64,000 nt of DNA, from the NCBI RefSeq assembly GCF_900107205.1, contig NZ_FNPC01000002.1:1-64000 (forward strand). The letters are read 5' to 3'. Shown piece by piece: positions 18,219-26,510 of this stretch. The position numbers and the translations under genes were made by a program. Numbering within the stretch: the stretch's first letter is position 1; every line of letters starts with the position of its first letter. The DNA comes from Halopenitus persicus. GTDB lineage: Archaea; Halobacteriota; Halobacteria; Halobacteriales; Haloferacaceae. A model generated the notes under the pieces. That model searched no databases. It saw only the letters and a program-made list of their open reading frames with translations, and was not told the origin of the DNA.

Positions 18219-19259
18219 TCAATTCGCCGTGGGTCCATCCCCGCGCCGTCGTTCCACCCGCGCGCCGCGGTTCCGGCCCGCCACGATCCGGACGTCGCCG
18301 TCCACGCCGGCGGCCGCCAGCGCGTCCTCGCCCGCCTCGAGCGCGGCCGCCGCGTGCTCGGCGTCGGTCACCCCGTAGACGGCCGGCCCCCACGAGGACT
18401 GTCCGGCGCCGGAGACCGCCGGCGCGTCCGACAGGGACGCGACGATCTCGCCGACCGGCGGGCGGTAGACGCCGCCCTGCTCGTCGGCGTACCACGTCCC
18501 GTTGAGTCGCCCCACCGCCGCGACGGCCTCGCCGAAGGCGTCCGCCCGCCCGTCGGCGACCGCCGGGAGGACGCGCCGCGCCACGATCCCGGCGATCCGG
18601 TCGGCGACGTCGGGGTCCGCGCGCTCGACCGCCGCCCGGATGCTCTCGTCCTCGTCCTCGCCGTTCCGTCCGGGCTCGGCGTCCGGGAGCACGAGGAGGA
18701 ACCGCCAGTCGTCGGGGATCGGGTGCCGCGCGGCGACCGCCGGTACCGTCCACTCGCCGACCGGCGGCCGATGGGTCGTGAACCGCGAGGTCGGGTGGCC
18801 GGCATCGAGGACGAATCCGCCCGCCTCGAATGCCGCGACGCCGATCCCCGACCGCCCGCCGCGGCCGAGGTCCGGCGCACGCTCGCGGACGGCCGCCTCG
18901 CGGTCGTGTGCCCGCGCGACGGCCGCCATCGTCGCCAGCGCGAGCTGAGTCCCGCTGCCGAGCCCGACGTGGCGGGGGATCGCCGCCCGGACCGTGATCG
19001 CGGCTCCCGGAACGTTCAGGAGTTCACACGCCAGCTCGGCGTAGCTGCGGACGTCGGCCACCGTCTCGGTGCTCGGCGCGTCCGCGCCGCCGCGCCCGTC
19101 GTCCCTCACCGCCACGGCGTCCGCTGGCTCGGCCGCAAGCTCGACCGCCGGCTCGTCGAGCGCCACGCCCAGCGCTCCGTAGAGCCGCTCGTGTTCCAGG
19201 CTCAGGTTCTCGAAGCCGAAATGGAGGCGGGCACCGGCGGCGACGCTGACGGGGGCCAT
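18219..19259 (-). CDS. Beta-ribofuranosylaminobenzene 5'-phosphate synthase homologue (GHMP fold)
   Basis: 346 residues. The start MAPVSVAAGARLHFGFENLS carries the RLHFGF motif of beta-RFAP synthases, and IPRHVGLGSGTQLALA (about 95–110) is the GHMP phosphate-binding loop. A GGRSGIGVAAFEAGGFVLD segment and SGAGQSSWGPAVYGVT near the C-terminus also match. In methanogens the enzyme condenses p-aminobenzoate with PRPP in methanopterin synthesis. Haloarchaea are generally held to use folate-type C1 carriers, so its job here is an open question. It follows a small gene of unknown role and is probably expressed from the GCTTATG element about 25 nt upstream. Confidence 0.85.
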   Translation of the reverse strand: MAPVSVAAGARLHFGFENLSLEHERLYGALGVALDEPAVELAAEPADAVAVRDDGRGGADAPSTETVADVRSYAELACELLNVPGAAITVRAAIPRHVGLGSGTQLALATMAAVARAHDREAAVRERAPDLGRGGRSGIGVAAFEAGGFVLDAGHPTSRFTTHRPPVGEWTVPAVAARHPIPDDWRFLLVLPDAEPGRNGEDEDESIRAAVERADPDVADRIAGIVARRVLPAVADGRADAFGEAVAAVGRLNGTWYADEQGGVYRPPVGEIVASLSDAPAVSGAGQSSWGPAVYGVTDAEHAAAALEAGEDALAAAGVDGDVRIVAGRNRGARVERRRGDGPTAN

Positions 19260-19354
19260 TCGGTCGCGTTTCGCCCCCCGACGGCATAAGCGTCCCAACC
19301 GTGGCGGCGCTTGCCGGCGTCGGAACCCGGTCGTAGCCGCGCAATCTCCGCCGA

Positions 19355-19663
19355 TCAATCGAAGAGACCGTCCACGTCGGACTCCCGTCCTCGTCTCCGC
19401 TCGACGTGGTCCCGGAGCCTCGCGTACGCGGCACGCTGGCGGTCCGTGGTGGTGGGAGCGCCGGCCGCGCTTTCGGATCGAACCGGCTCGTCGGCCCCGT
19501 CCGCGCCGGCGACGTCGACGAGGAGACTCCGGTACCGCGACTGGCCGGTTCCCCGCTCCTCGCGTGCGTACCGGATCGCGTCCTCGACGATCGCCGGATC
19601 CATCCCGTCGGCCGCCTCGGCCGCGGCGACCGCCGCCCGAGCGATGGCGTCGAAGTCGTCCAT
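19355..19663 (-). CDS. Small acidic helical protein, function unknown
   Basis: 102 residues (MDDFDAIARAAVAAAEAADGMDP…). The N-terminal part is Ala-rich amphipathic helix and the C-terminal part has RQRAAYARLRDHVERRRGRESDVDGLFD. No known motif. The ATG at 19663 has GGTTTATCC about 26–34 nt upstream, as expected for a leaderless transcript. The upstream extension of the frame is rejected because it crosses that promoter. Confidence 0.6.
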   Translation of the reverse strand: MDDFDAIARAAVAAAEAADGMDPAIVEDAIRYAREERGTGQSRYRSLLVDVAGADGADEPVRSESAAGAPTTTDRQRAAYARLRDHVERRRGRESDVDGLFD

Positions 19664-19827
19664 GGCTGGCGGTACGGTCGGCGCCCGGATAAACCGTCCG
19701 CGCGGGCACGGGGTACTCGTCGTGTGCGCGAACACCGCGTACCTGATATCGGTTTCGAACGGATAAATACGTGGCTGCGAACGGTTTCCGGACACGCTCA
19801 AGTTCATCGGGCGAATACCGCGGTACG

Positions 19828-20937
19828 GTGGCCTCTCTGCTCCACGACCGCGATCGGGATCGACTGTCGTTCTCCGCGAACGAGGTGACGGGCGCGATAG
19901 GTGATTCGATTACGGTCCTCCCGCTCGTCGTCGCGCTCGCGGTGGTGACCGAGGTCTCCCTGCCGCACGTGCTCGTCGCCTTCGGGCTCTTCCAGGTCGT
20001 CTGGGGCGTCGTCTACGGGCTCCCCGTCTCGGTCGAGCCGATGAAGGCGCTGGCAGCCCTCGGGGTGGCGGGTGCGTTGAGCTACGCGGAGCTGGCCCTC
20101 TCGGGGTTGCTTTTGGGCGTCGTGCTCCTCGTCATCGGTCGCTCGGGCACGCTCGCGCTTCTCGAGGAGTGGATCGGCGAGCCGGTCGTCCGGGGCGTCC
20201 AGCTGGCCGTCGGGCTGGTCCTGTTCGAGACGGCGGTCGGCCTCGCGGTCGGCGACCCGACCGTGGCCGCCGCCGGGGTCGCGGTCGCGGTTCTGGCGGT
20301 CGCGGTCGGGTACGGGCACGCCAGCGCGCTCGCCGTGTTGGCCGTCGGCGTCGGCGCGGCGGTCTGGACCGCCGGCCTCCCGGCACCGACGCTTCCCGGC
20401 CTCCCGCCGTTGCCGGCCCTCGCCGACGGCGTCACCCGGGGTGCGGCCGAGGGGATGGTCGCGCAGCTCGCGATGACGATCGGCAACGCCGCCCTCGCGA
20501 CCTCGCTGCTGTTCGCCGACCGCTTCGACGCCGAGGTCTCGGCGGACGACCTCTCGACGAGCATGGGCGCGATGAACCTCCTCGCGGTGCCGATCGGCGG
20601 GATCCCGATGTGCCACGGCTGCGACGGCGTCGCCGGGAAACACGCCTTCGGCGCCCGGACCGGCGGCGCGAACGTGTATCTCGGCGCCGGCTACCTCCTC
20701 GCCGCGCCGTTCGCGACGGCGAGCCTGCTGGCGGCGTTCCCGCTCGCGCTTCTGGGGGCCCTGCTCGCGGTCGTCTCGCTGTCGCTGGCCGGGAGCGTCC
20801 GGCAGTCCTCGAACCTCGCGCTCTCGGTCGCGATCGGCCTCGCGGCGCTCGTCGTGAACCTCGGCGTCGCCTTCCTTCTCGGCGTCGTCGTCCACCTCGC
20901 GCTCGAGCGGTTCGGCGGCGGACGGGCGGACGCGTGA
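19828..20937 (+). CDS. MOT1-like sulfate/molybdate transporter
   Basis: About 369 residues with around ten membrane segments. Two family signatures are visible: FQVVWGVVYGLPVSVEPMKA (about 60–79) and IPMCHGCDGVAGKHAFGART (about 262–281), the PMCHG…FGARTGG region of MOT1-type (SulP-related) transporters. These carry molybdate or sulfate. The start is uncertain: GTG 19828 is chosen because a TATA-like GGATAAATACG at 19759–19769 would leave a transcript beginning near 19790, downstream of the earlier GTG at 19771. Its context, with DsrE-like and TusA proteins nearby, favours a sulfur oxyanion, but molybdate is equally compatible. Confidence 0.85.
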   Translation: MASLLHDRDRDRLSFSANEVTGAIGDSITVLPLVVALAVVTEVSLPHVLVAFGLFQVVWGVVYGLPVSVEPMKALAALGVAGALSYAELALSGLLLGVVLLVIGRSGTLALLEEWIGEPVVRGVQLAVGLVLFETAVGLAVGDPTVAAAGVAVAVLAVAVGYGHASALAVLAVGVGAAVWTAGLPAPTLPGLPPLPALADGVTRGAAEGMVAQLAMTIGNAALATSLLFADRFDAEVSADDLSTSMGAMNLLAVPIGGIPMCHGCDGVAGKHAFGARTGGANVYLGAGYLLAAPFATASLLAAFPLALLGALLAVVSLSLAGSVRQSSNLALSVAIGLAALVVNLGVAFLLGVVVHLALERFGGGRADA

Positions 20938-20990
20938 CCGGTCGACGCGTGATGAGTCCCGCTTCACTCTTCGCCGTCACCGGTCCGGTC

Positions 20991-21560
20991 TCACTTCCCG
21001 CCGGCCACGCCGCCGACCGCTCCGCCGATCGCGCCGAGCACGACCGGGTACGCGATGCCCGCGAGCAGGACCGCGGTCACGAGGTCCGGAGCGACCGAGC
21101 CGTCGTAGGTGAAGACGACCGCCCCAACGACTGCCGGCGGGAGGTAGCCGACGACCGCCGCCGTGCCGGCTATGGCGCCGTCTCCGGGCGTCTCGGCGGT
21201 CGCGACGCGGGCAAGGAGGGCGCCGACGGCGACCAGCAGGAGCACGGGAACGAGGTACAACAGCGTGAGCGTTCCGTCGTCGGCCGCCGCGATGGCGTTC
21301 CACGACCGCGTCCCCCCGATCACGCCCTCGGCGCGCGTCCGAACGAAGTGGGCGTTATAAAAGAGCCAGCCGACGCCCTGCCAGACGGCGATCGGCTCGC
21401 CGCCGAGCAGGTCGGCGATGACGTTGATCCCCTGGAGCTGCTCCTCGACGGCGCTGCCCTGCCAGAGATACGTCAGGAGGTAGCCGAGCAGGTATGCGCC
21501 GGCGCCCGCGACGGCGCCCGGAACGAGCGGCAGTCGATCGGTGAGGGTCTCGTCGCTCAT
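20991..21560 (-). CDS. Haloarchaeal membrane protein, function unknown
   Basis: 189 residues with four or five hydrophobic segments (about 12–32, 100–117, 128–147, 155–185). A soluble loop (about 35–95) contains INVIADLLGGEPIAVWQGVGWLFYNAHFV. No catalytic motif seen. It lies 39 nt downstream of the DsrE-like gene on the same strand, so it may be part of the tusA–dsrE transcript, where a membrane partner or transporter subunit would make sense. Confidence 0.7.
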   Translation of the reverse strand: MSDETLTDRLPLVPGAVAGAGAYLLGYLLTYLWQGSAVEEQLQGINVIADLLGGEPIAVWQGVGWLFYNAHFVRTRAEGVIGGTRSWNAIAAADDGTLTLLYLVPVLLLVAVGALLARVATAETPGDGAIAGTAAVVGYLPPAVVGAVVFTYDGSVAPDLVTAVLLAGIAYPVVLGAIGGAVGGVAGGK

Positions 21561-21599
21561 CGGATGGGTACTCGCGGCGCTCTCCGAAAGCTGTGGCGG

Positions 21600-22277
21600 T
21601 CACACGAGCAGCTGGATGTCGGCCTCGGCCAGGTCCTGGATGGCCGTCGCCGCGCCGACGCCCGTGGTGACGCCGTCGTAGAAGTCGTCCTCGTCGTAGT
21701 CCATCAGGTCGATGGTCATCTGACAGGCCTGGAACTCCACGCCCATCTCCAGGGAGGTGTCGATGAGCTCCTCGATGGTGGCGGTGTCGTTGTCGTCGAT
21801 CTTCTTCTCCATCATCGACGTCGTCACGCGGTCCATGCCGGGCAGCGCGCCGACGACGTTCGGCACGGGCATATTGGGGTTGCCCACGGAGCTGAGTTTG
21901 AGGTTCTTCGAGCGCTCCTCGTGGAGGATGTCGAGCCCCCAGAACGTGTGGAAGACGGTCACCTCGTAGCCGAACGCGGCGGCGGTGCTGGCGAGGATGA
22001 GCGGCGGATACGCCATGTCCAGCGTCCCCTTCGTCGCGATGATGCTCATCTTCTTGCCGTCGTCGTCGGCCGTGGCCGCCGCGATCGCGTCCTCGAGTTC
22101 CTCGACGCGTGCGGCCAGCTCGGCACGCGAGGGGGCCTCGGCTGCGGCGTCGGAGGAGGTGGAATCGGTGACGGCGTCGGCCGCGTCGGCCGCGTCGGTT
22201 GCGTCGGGAGCGTCCGCTTCGGCGGGGCCGTCGGCTGCCTCGGACGTGTCCGCTGCGTCGGGCGTGTCCGAACGCAT
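21600..22277 (-). CDS. DsrE/DsrF-like sulfur-carrier family protein
   Basis: 225 residues. The N-terminal 70 residues are an acidic, Ala/Asp-rich extension with short repeats (ATDAADAADAV). The globular part begins KKMSIIATKGTLDMAYPPLILA and contains the conserved Cys in FQACQMTIDLM (about 184–194), the position of the persulfide-carrying Cys in DsrE-type proteins. Such proteins pass sulfane sulfur between TusA and other carriers. It starts 3 nt after the TusA stop, so they are cotranslated, and a membrane protein follows. A peroxiredoxin-like annotation is common for this group. Confidence 0.88.
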   Translation of the reverse strand: MRSDTPDAADTSEAADGPAEADAPDATDAADAADAVTDSTSSDAAAEAPSRAELAARVEELEDAIAAATADDDGKKMSIIATKGTLDMAYPPLILASTAAAFGYEVTVFHTFWGLDILHEERSKNLKLSSVGNPNMPVPNVVGALPGMDRVTTSMMEKKIDDNDTATIEELIDTSLEMGVEFQACQMTIDLMDYDEDDFYDGVTTGVGAATAIQDLAEADIQLLV

Positions 22278-22279
22278 CG

Positions 22280-22525
22280 TCACTCCGTCCTGCGGACGTA
22301 GTGTTTGTACACGTCGTCGCCCGCCGCCTGGTCGAGGAGTTCGACGCCCTCGGTTCCGGCCGCCCACCCGTCGATGTCGCTCATGCTGCCCGGGTCGGTC
22401 GCCAGCACCTCGAGCACGTCTCCCGTCTCGAGCTCGTCGATCGCTGATTTCGTTTGCACCACCGGCATGGGGCACGATGCGCCTTTCACGTCGAGCGTCT
22501 CCGTGATGTCGAATGCGTCACTCAT
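22280..22525 (-). CDS. tusA: TusA-family sulfur transfer protein
   Basis: 81 residues. The CPMP motif at about 18–21 (KGASCPMPVVQTK) carries the sulfur-accepting Cys, and the DPGSMSDIDGWA loop matches the family. TusA moves persulfide sulfur in tRNA thiolation, molybdenum cofactor or dissimilatory pathways. It is first in a transcript with the DsrE-like gene and divergent from the PiT-family permease. The ATG has no clear ribosome site. Confidence 0.92.
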   Translation of the reverse strand: MSDAFDITETLDVKGASCPMPVVQTKSAIDELETGDVLEVLATDPGSMSDIDGWAAGTEGVELLDQAAGDDVYKHYVRRTE

Positions 22526-22846
22526 TTGGTATCCGCTCCGTTCGTCTTGGAGCTACCGCACAATACTCTCCACCCGTTTAAAAGATTGTTGATTCTTGTG
22601 CATACGGCAAACAACTACATAGGGATCTAGCCCGGTATGGTACTTCAGAATAGTTTAAACTATATAAATATCGCCGGAATATCGCGCGCCAGTAGTCTTG
22701 TGCATATATGGGATTTCTATAAGAACCCTTTTGTGCGTTCGTCCGGTATCGGTGAGTACCCACCATGATCGTCGTCGACCGCCGCCGGACTCGCAATCAC
22801 CCCCGTGACGCCGCCGTGGCGGGTGTGGAGTGAGCCGACGCGCTCC
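22526..22846. promoter_or_regulatory. Divergent tusA / permease control region
   Basis: 321 bp without a gene and much more A/T-rich than its surroundings. It holds a perfect 14-bp palindrome ATAGTTTAAACTAT (22650–22663) immediately followed by TATAAATA (22663–22670), and a second TATA-like TTCTATAAGA (22715–22724). Direct copies of CTTGTGCATA at about 22595–22604 and 22696–22705 bracket the palindrome. The arrangement suits an operator controlling one or both divergent units. Confidence 0.55.
22650..22663. promoter_or_regulatory. 14-bp palindrome, candidate operator
   Basis: ATAGTTTAAACTAT is identical to its reverse complement and abuts a TATA-like element, so a bound dimeric repressor would block TFB/TBP on the permease side. 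Confidence 0.5.
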
Positions 22847-24022
22847 ATGAACCTCGCCCTCATCACCCTCTTCGTCGGCGCGGCGCTGGCCAGCCTGTTT
22901 ATGGCGTGGGTCATCGGCGCCGGCTCGAGCGGCGCGACGCCGTTCGCGCCCGCCGTCGGCGCGAACGCGATCGCGACGATGCGGGCGGCCTTCCTGGTCG
23001 GCATCTTCGGGTTCGCCGGCGCCGTCACGCAGGGTGCAAGCGTCTCCGAGGCCGTCGGAACCGGCCTCGTGGGTGGCGGTAGCCTGCCGGTTGCCGGCGT
23101 CATCCTGGTGTTGCTGTTGGGCGCCGGACTGATGGCGATCGGCATCGTCACGGGCTATCCGATCGCGACCGCGTTCACGGTGACCGGGGCCGTCATCGGG
23201 GTCGGACTCGCGCTCGGGGGCACGCCGGTCTGGCCGAAGTACCGGCAGATCGCCGCGGTCTGGGTGCTAACGCCGGTCGTCGGCGGCGGCATCGCCTTCG
23301 GCATCGCCAGCGTGCTCCCGCGTCCGGACGTCCCCGAACGCGACAGCGTGGCGGCGCTGGCCGGCGTCGTGGCCGCCGTCCTCGTGAACGTCGAGTTCAG
23401 CGTTCTCGGTCGGGGACCCGACGCGGGAACCCTCAGCGACGTCGGCCGCCAGGTGCTTCCGGTCGCTGACCTCGTCGCCGCGGCCACCGTCACCGGCGGT
23501 GCGGCGCTGCTCGTCGCCGCCCTCGTTCGCTGGGACGTCGGCCGCGACGAGCAGGGCGGCCTGCGGCGCGTGCTGCTCGCGCTCGGATCCCTCGTCGCGT
23601 TCTCCGCGGGCGGGAGCCAGGTGGGGCTCGCGGTCGGACCGCTGCTTCCGCTGACCGACGCCGTGGGTGTGGTCTCGCCGGTCGCGGTGCTGGTCGGCGG
23701 CGGCCTCGGGATGCTCGCGGGCTCGTGGACCGGCGCGCCTCGAATGATCAAATCGCTGGCACAGGATTATTCGTCTCTCGGGCCACGGCGCTCCATCTCG
23801 GCGCTCGTCCCGTCGTTTCTGATCGCGCAGCTGGCGGTCCTGCTCGGCGTTCCCGTCTCGTTCAACGAGATCGTCGTCAGCGCCATCGTCGGAAGCGGCG
23901 CCGCGGTCGGCGGGTGGGACGCGGTGGACGCGCGAAAGATCCTCGTGACGCTGGGGGCGTGGGCGGGGTCGTTCGCCCTCTCGTTCCTGCTCGCGTACGC
24001 GTCGGCGGTCCTCCTGTTGTGA
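22847..24022 (+). CDS. PiT/CysP-family anion permease
   Basis: 391 residues with about ten membrane segments in two inverted halves, the PiT (PHO4) architecture. In phosphate carriers both halves have GANDxxN; here the first half reads GAGSSGATPFAPAVGANAI and the second IVGSGAAVGGWDAVDA, so the Asp of GAND is lost. B. subtilis CysP shows that PiT-type proteins can carry sulfate or thiosulfate, and the divergent tusA–dsrE unit points that way. The ATG at 22847 is chosen (MNLALITL); GGAGTGA lies about 14 nt upstream. A GTG at 22805 is an alternative. Phosphate remains possible. Confidence 0.85.
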   Translation: MNLALITLFVGAALASLFMAWVIGAGSSGATPFAPAVGANAIATMRAAFLVGIFGFAGAVTQGASVSEAVGTGLVGGGSLPVAGVILVLLLGAGLMAIGIVTGYPIATAFTVTGAVIGVGLALGGTPVWPKYRQIAAVWVLTPVVGGGIAFGIASVLPRPDVPERDSVAALAGVVAAVLVNVEFSVLGRGPDAGTLSDVGRQVLPVADLVAAATVTGGAALLVAALVRWDVGRDEQGGLRRVLLALGSLVAFSAGGSQVGLAVGPLLPLTDAVGVVSPVAVLVGGGLGMLAGSWTGAPRMIKSLAQDYSSLGPRRSISALVPSFLIAQLAVLLGVPVSFNEIVVSAIVGSGAAVGGWDAVDARKILVTLGAWAGSFALSFLLAYASAVLLL

Positions 24023-24067
24023 TCGTGGCTGGCTGCCCGTGACGGTCGGCCGGCGGTCCGCGTGCTC

Positions 24068-26449
24068 TCAGGCGTCGAAGAACCGGTCGGGCTCGATCCG
24101 CGAGAGCCGCATCGCGTTCCCGGTCACGCCGAGGCTCATCCCCATGTCGCCGACCACGACCGCGAGGGCGACGCTCACCAGACCCAGCGGGACGCCGAGC
24201 GCGAGCAGCGCCTTCACGCCGAGGCTCGCCCAGATGTTCTGGCGGATCACGCCGTTCGCCGTGTGCGAGAGCGCGTAGAGGTACGGTAGCTTGCCGACGT
24301 CGTCGCCCATCAGCGCGATGTCGGCGGTCTCGAGTGCGGTGTCGGTGCCGGCGGCGCCCATCGCGATCCCCACGTCGGCGGCCGCCAACGCGGGCGCGTC
24401 GTTGATCCCGTCGCCGACCATCGCCACGTCGCCGTACTCCGCCCGTAACGACTCCACGGCGTCGACCTTCTCCTCGGGCAGCAGCTCCGCCCGGTACGCG
24501 TCGACGCCGACGCGCTCGGCGATCGCGCGGGCCGTTCCCTCGTTGTCGCCGGTCAGCATCACCACGTGTGCGACGCCGAGGTCGTGGAGCCGGTCGACCG
24601 CCCGTTCGGCGGCCGGCCGCACCTCGTCGGCGATGGCGACGATCCCGAGCAGTTCGGACTCCGTACCGACGAGGATGACGGTCTTGCCCTCGGCCTCGAA
24701 CCGCGAGATCGCGCCGCCATCGAGGTCCGCACAGTCGTCGCGCTCGCACTCCTCGCGTGTCGCCTCGACGACCGCGCCGCCGTCAGTGCGGGCGTGCGTG
24801 TGCGACAGGTCGAAGCCCAGGTCCTCGAAGAGGGCGGGCTTGCCCGCGTAGTACGTCTCGCCGTCGACGTCCGCGCGGATCCCCTCCCCGGTGATGCTCT
24901 CGAACGCTTCGACCGGCGGCAGCTCGTCGTCGGCGCCCGCCGCCCTCGCTCGCTCGAGGATCGCCTCGGCGATGGGGTGTTCGCTGCGCGCCTCCAGCGC
25001 GGCCGCGTACCGGAGCACGTCGGCGTCGGTCGCGTCGCCGAGCGCCACGACGTCGGTGACGGCGAGCTCGCCCTTGGTGAGGGTGCCCGTCTTGTCGAGC
25101 GCGATGGCGTCCACCTCGCCCATCGCCTCGAGGTGGGTGCCGCCCTTGATCAGGACGCCGTTCCTGGCGGCGCTCGTGATCCCCGACACCACGGAGACGG
25201 GCGTCGAGATGACGAACGCACACGGGCAGGCGATCACCAGCAGGGTGAGCCCGCGGACGAACCACGTCCCCCACCCGCCGCCGAAGGTGTGTGAGACCCC
25301 GGCGAGACTGACGGTGGCGCCGCCGCCGATGAGCAGCGGCGGGAGCACGGCGGTCAGAATCGCCAGGACGACGACCGTCGGCGTGTAGTACCCGGCGAAT
25401 CGGTCGACGAACTGCTCCTTGTCGGTCTTCTGCTCCTGTGCGCCCTGCACCAGCTCGATGATCCGTGAGAGCGTCGACTCCGAGGCGGGCGCGGTGGCCT
25501 CGAACTCGAGGTAGCCCTCCTGGGTGATGCTGCCGGCGTACACCTCGTCGCCGACGCCCTTGTCGACGGGCACGCTCTCGCCGGTGATCGGGGACTCGTC
25601 GACCGCGCTTCCTCCCTCGACGACCGTGCCGTCGAGCGGGATCTTCTCGCCCGGACGGACGACGACCGTCTCGCCGACCGCGACGTCCTCGGCGGGGACG
25701 GTCGTCTCCGTGCCCTCGCGGCGGACGGTGGCCTCGTCGGGCGACAGCTCCATCAGCTCGCGGAGGGAGTCCCGTGCCCGGTCCATCGCGTAGTCCTCGA
25801 GCAGCTCGGCGATGCTGAACAGGACCGCCAGCGTCGCCGCCTCGACGAAGTAGCCGATGCCGGTCGCGGCGACGATCGCCGTCCCCATCAACAGGTCGAT
25901 GTCGAGACTCAGGTTCTTCGCCGAGTAGTAGCCGCCGCGGACGATGGGGACGCCGCTGGCGACGGCCGCGCCGAGAAAGAGCACGTCGGCCACGTGCAGG
26001 GGGTGCGTGAGAACGCTCGCCACCGTGACGTTCTGCGCGGCCAGGAGGAACTCGAAGAGAAGTCCCAGGACGAGCAACCCCGCCCCGATCCACGTCTTCC
26101 GCGCTCGCGGGCTCGTCCAAACCTCCGAGGGAGGGGCGATCGCCGGCCCGCCGGTCGACGTCTCGCCGGTGGCGGCGTCACCGTCGCCGGCGGCGACCTC
26201 GTAACCCGCGCCCTCGATGGCCCGGACGACGTCGGCCTCGGTAACGCGGTCGGGATCGTAGGTGACCGTGGCCGTGCCCGTGGTCGGCTGGAGCGTGGCG
26301 TCGACGACGCCGTCGACGCGCCGGAGGCTCTTGTCGACCTTCTGTGCACACGAGGGACAGTCCATCTCGGGAACGGCCAGGCGGGCGGTCAGTTCCCGTC
26401 GCCGCCCGCCGCCGCTGGCCGACCCTGCCGCATCCGAGGTCTCCGTCAT
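24068..26449 (-). CDS. Heavy-metal-translocating P1B-type ATPase
   Basis: 793 residues. An N-terminal HMA domain with MDCPSCAQKV (Cys31, Cys34) is followed by the membrane part. GESVP marks the actuator domain, the CPC metal site in VIACPCAFV lies at about 403–411, the phosphorylated Asp in DKTGT is at about 450, and GDGIND is the hinge. A Cys/His-rich stretch in the nucleotide domain (SHTHARTDGG… EECERDDCADLDG) is an extra possible metal-sensing loop. The CPC motif fits Cu+ or Zn/Cd/Pb export; the latter is suggested by CPC with the His/Cys loop but cannot be decided. The HTH regulator lies just upstream on the same strand. Confidence 0.95.
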   Translation of the reverse strand: MTETSDAAGSASGGGRRRELTARLAVPEMDCPSCAQKVDKSLRRVDGVVDATLQPTTGTATVTYDPDRVTEADVVRAIEGAGYEVAAGDGDAATGETSTGGPAIAPPSEVWTSPRARKTWIGAGLLVLGLLFEFLLAAQNVTVASVLTHPLHVADVLFLGAAVASGVPIVRGGYYSAKNLSLDIDLLMGTAIVAATGIGYFVEAATLAVLFSIAELLEDYAMDRARDSLRELMELSPDEATVRREGTETTVPAEDVAVGETVVVRPGEKIPLDGTVVEGGSAVDESPITGESVPVDKGVGDEVYAGSITQEGYLEFEATAPASESTLSRIIELVQGAQEQKTDKEQFVDRFAGYYTPTVVVLAILTAVLPPLLIGGGATVSLAGVSHTFGGGWGTWFVRGLTLLVIACPCAFVISTPVSVVSGITSAARNGVLIKGGTHLEAMGEVDAIALDKTGTLTKGELAVTDVVALGDATDADVLRYAAALEARSEHPIAEAILERARAAGADDELPPVEAFESITGEGIRADVDGETYYAGKPALFEDLGFDLSHTHARTDGGAVVEATREECERDDCADLDGGAISRFEAEGKTVILVGTESELLGIVAIADEVRPAAERAVDRLHDLGVAHVVMLTGDNEGTARAIAERVGVDAYRAELLPEEKVDAVESLRAEYGDVAMVGDGINDAPALAAADVGIAMGAAGTDTALETADIALMGDDVGKLPYLYALSHTANGVIRQNIWASLGVKALLALGVPLGLVSVALAVVVGDMGMSLGVTGNAMRLSRIEPDRFFDA

Positions 26450-26510
26450 TACCACGCCGTAGGAGCGGGACGTCGATATACCTTTGTTGGAATGTTCCAA
26501 CTCGCGGGCG

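Noticed and set aside
22578-22796. Small minus-strand frame in the tusA/permease spacer
   Set aside because: Its codons run through the palindrome and TATA motifs, with basic, unhaloarchaeal composition.
23755-23800. Frameshift in the PiT-family permease
   Set aside because: The frame is intact through SLAQDYSSLGPRRSISALVPSF to the last membrane segment.
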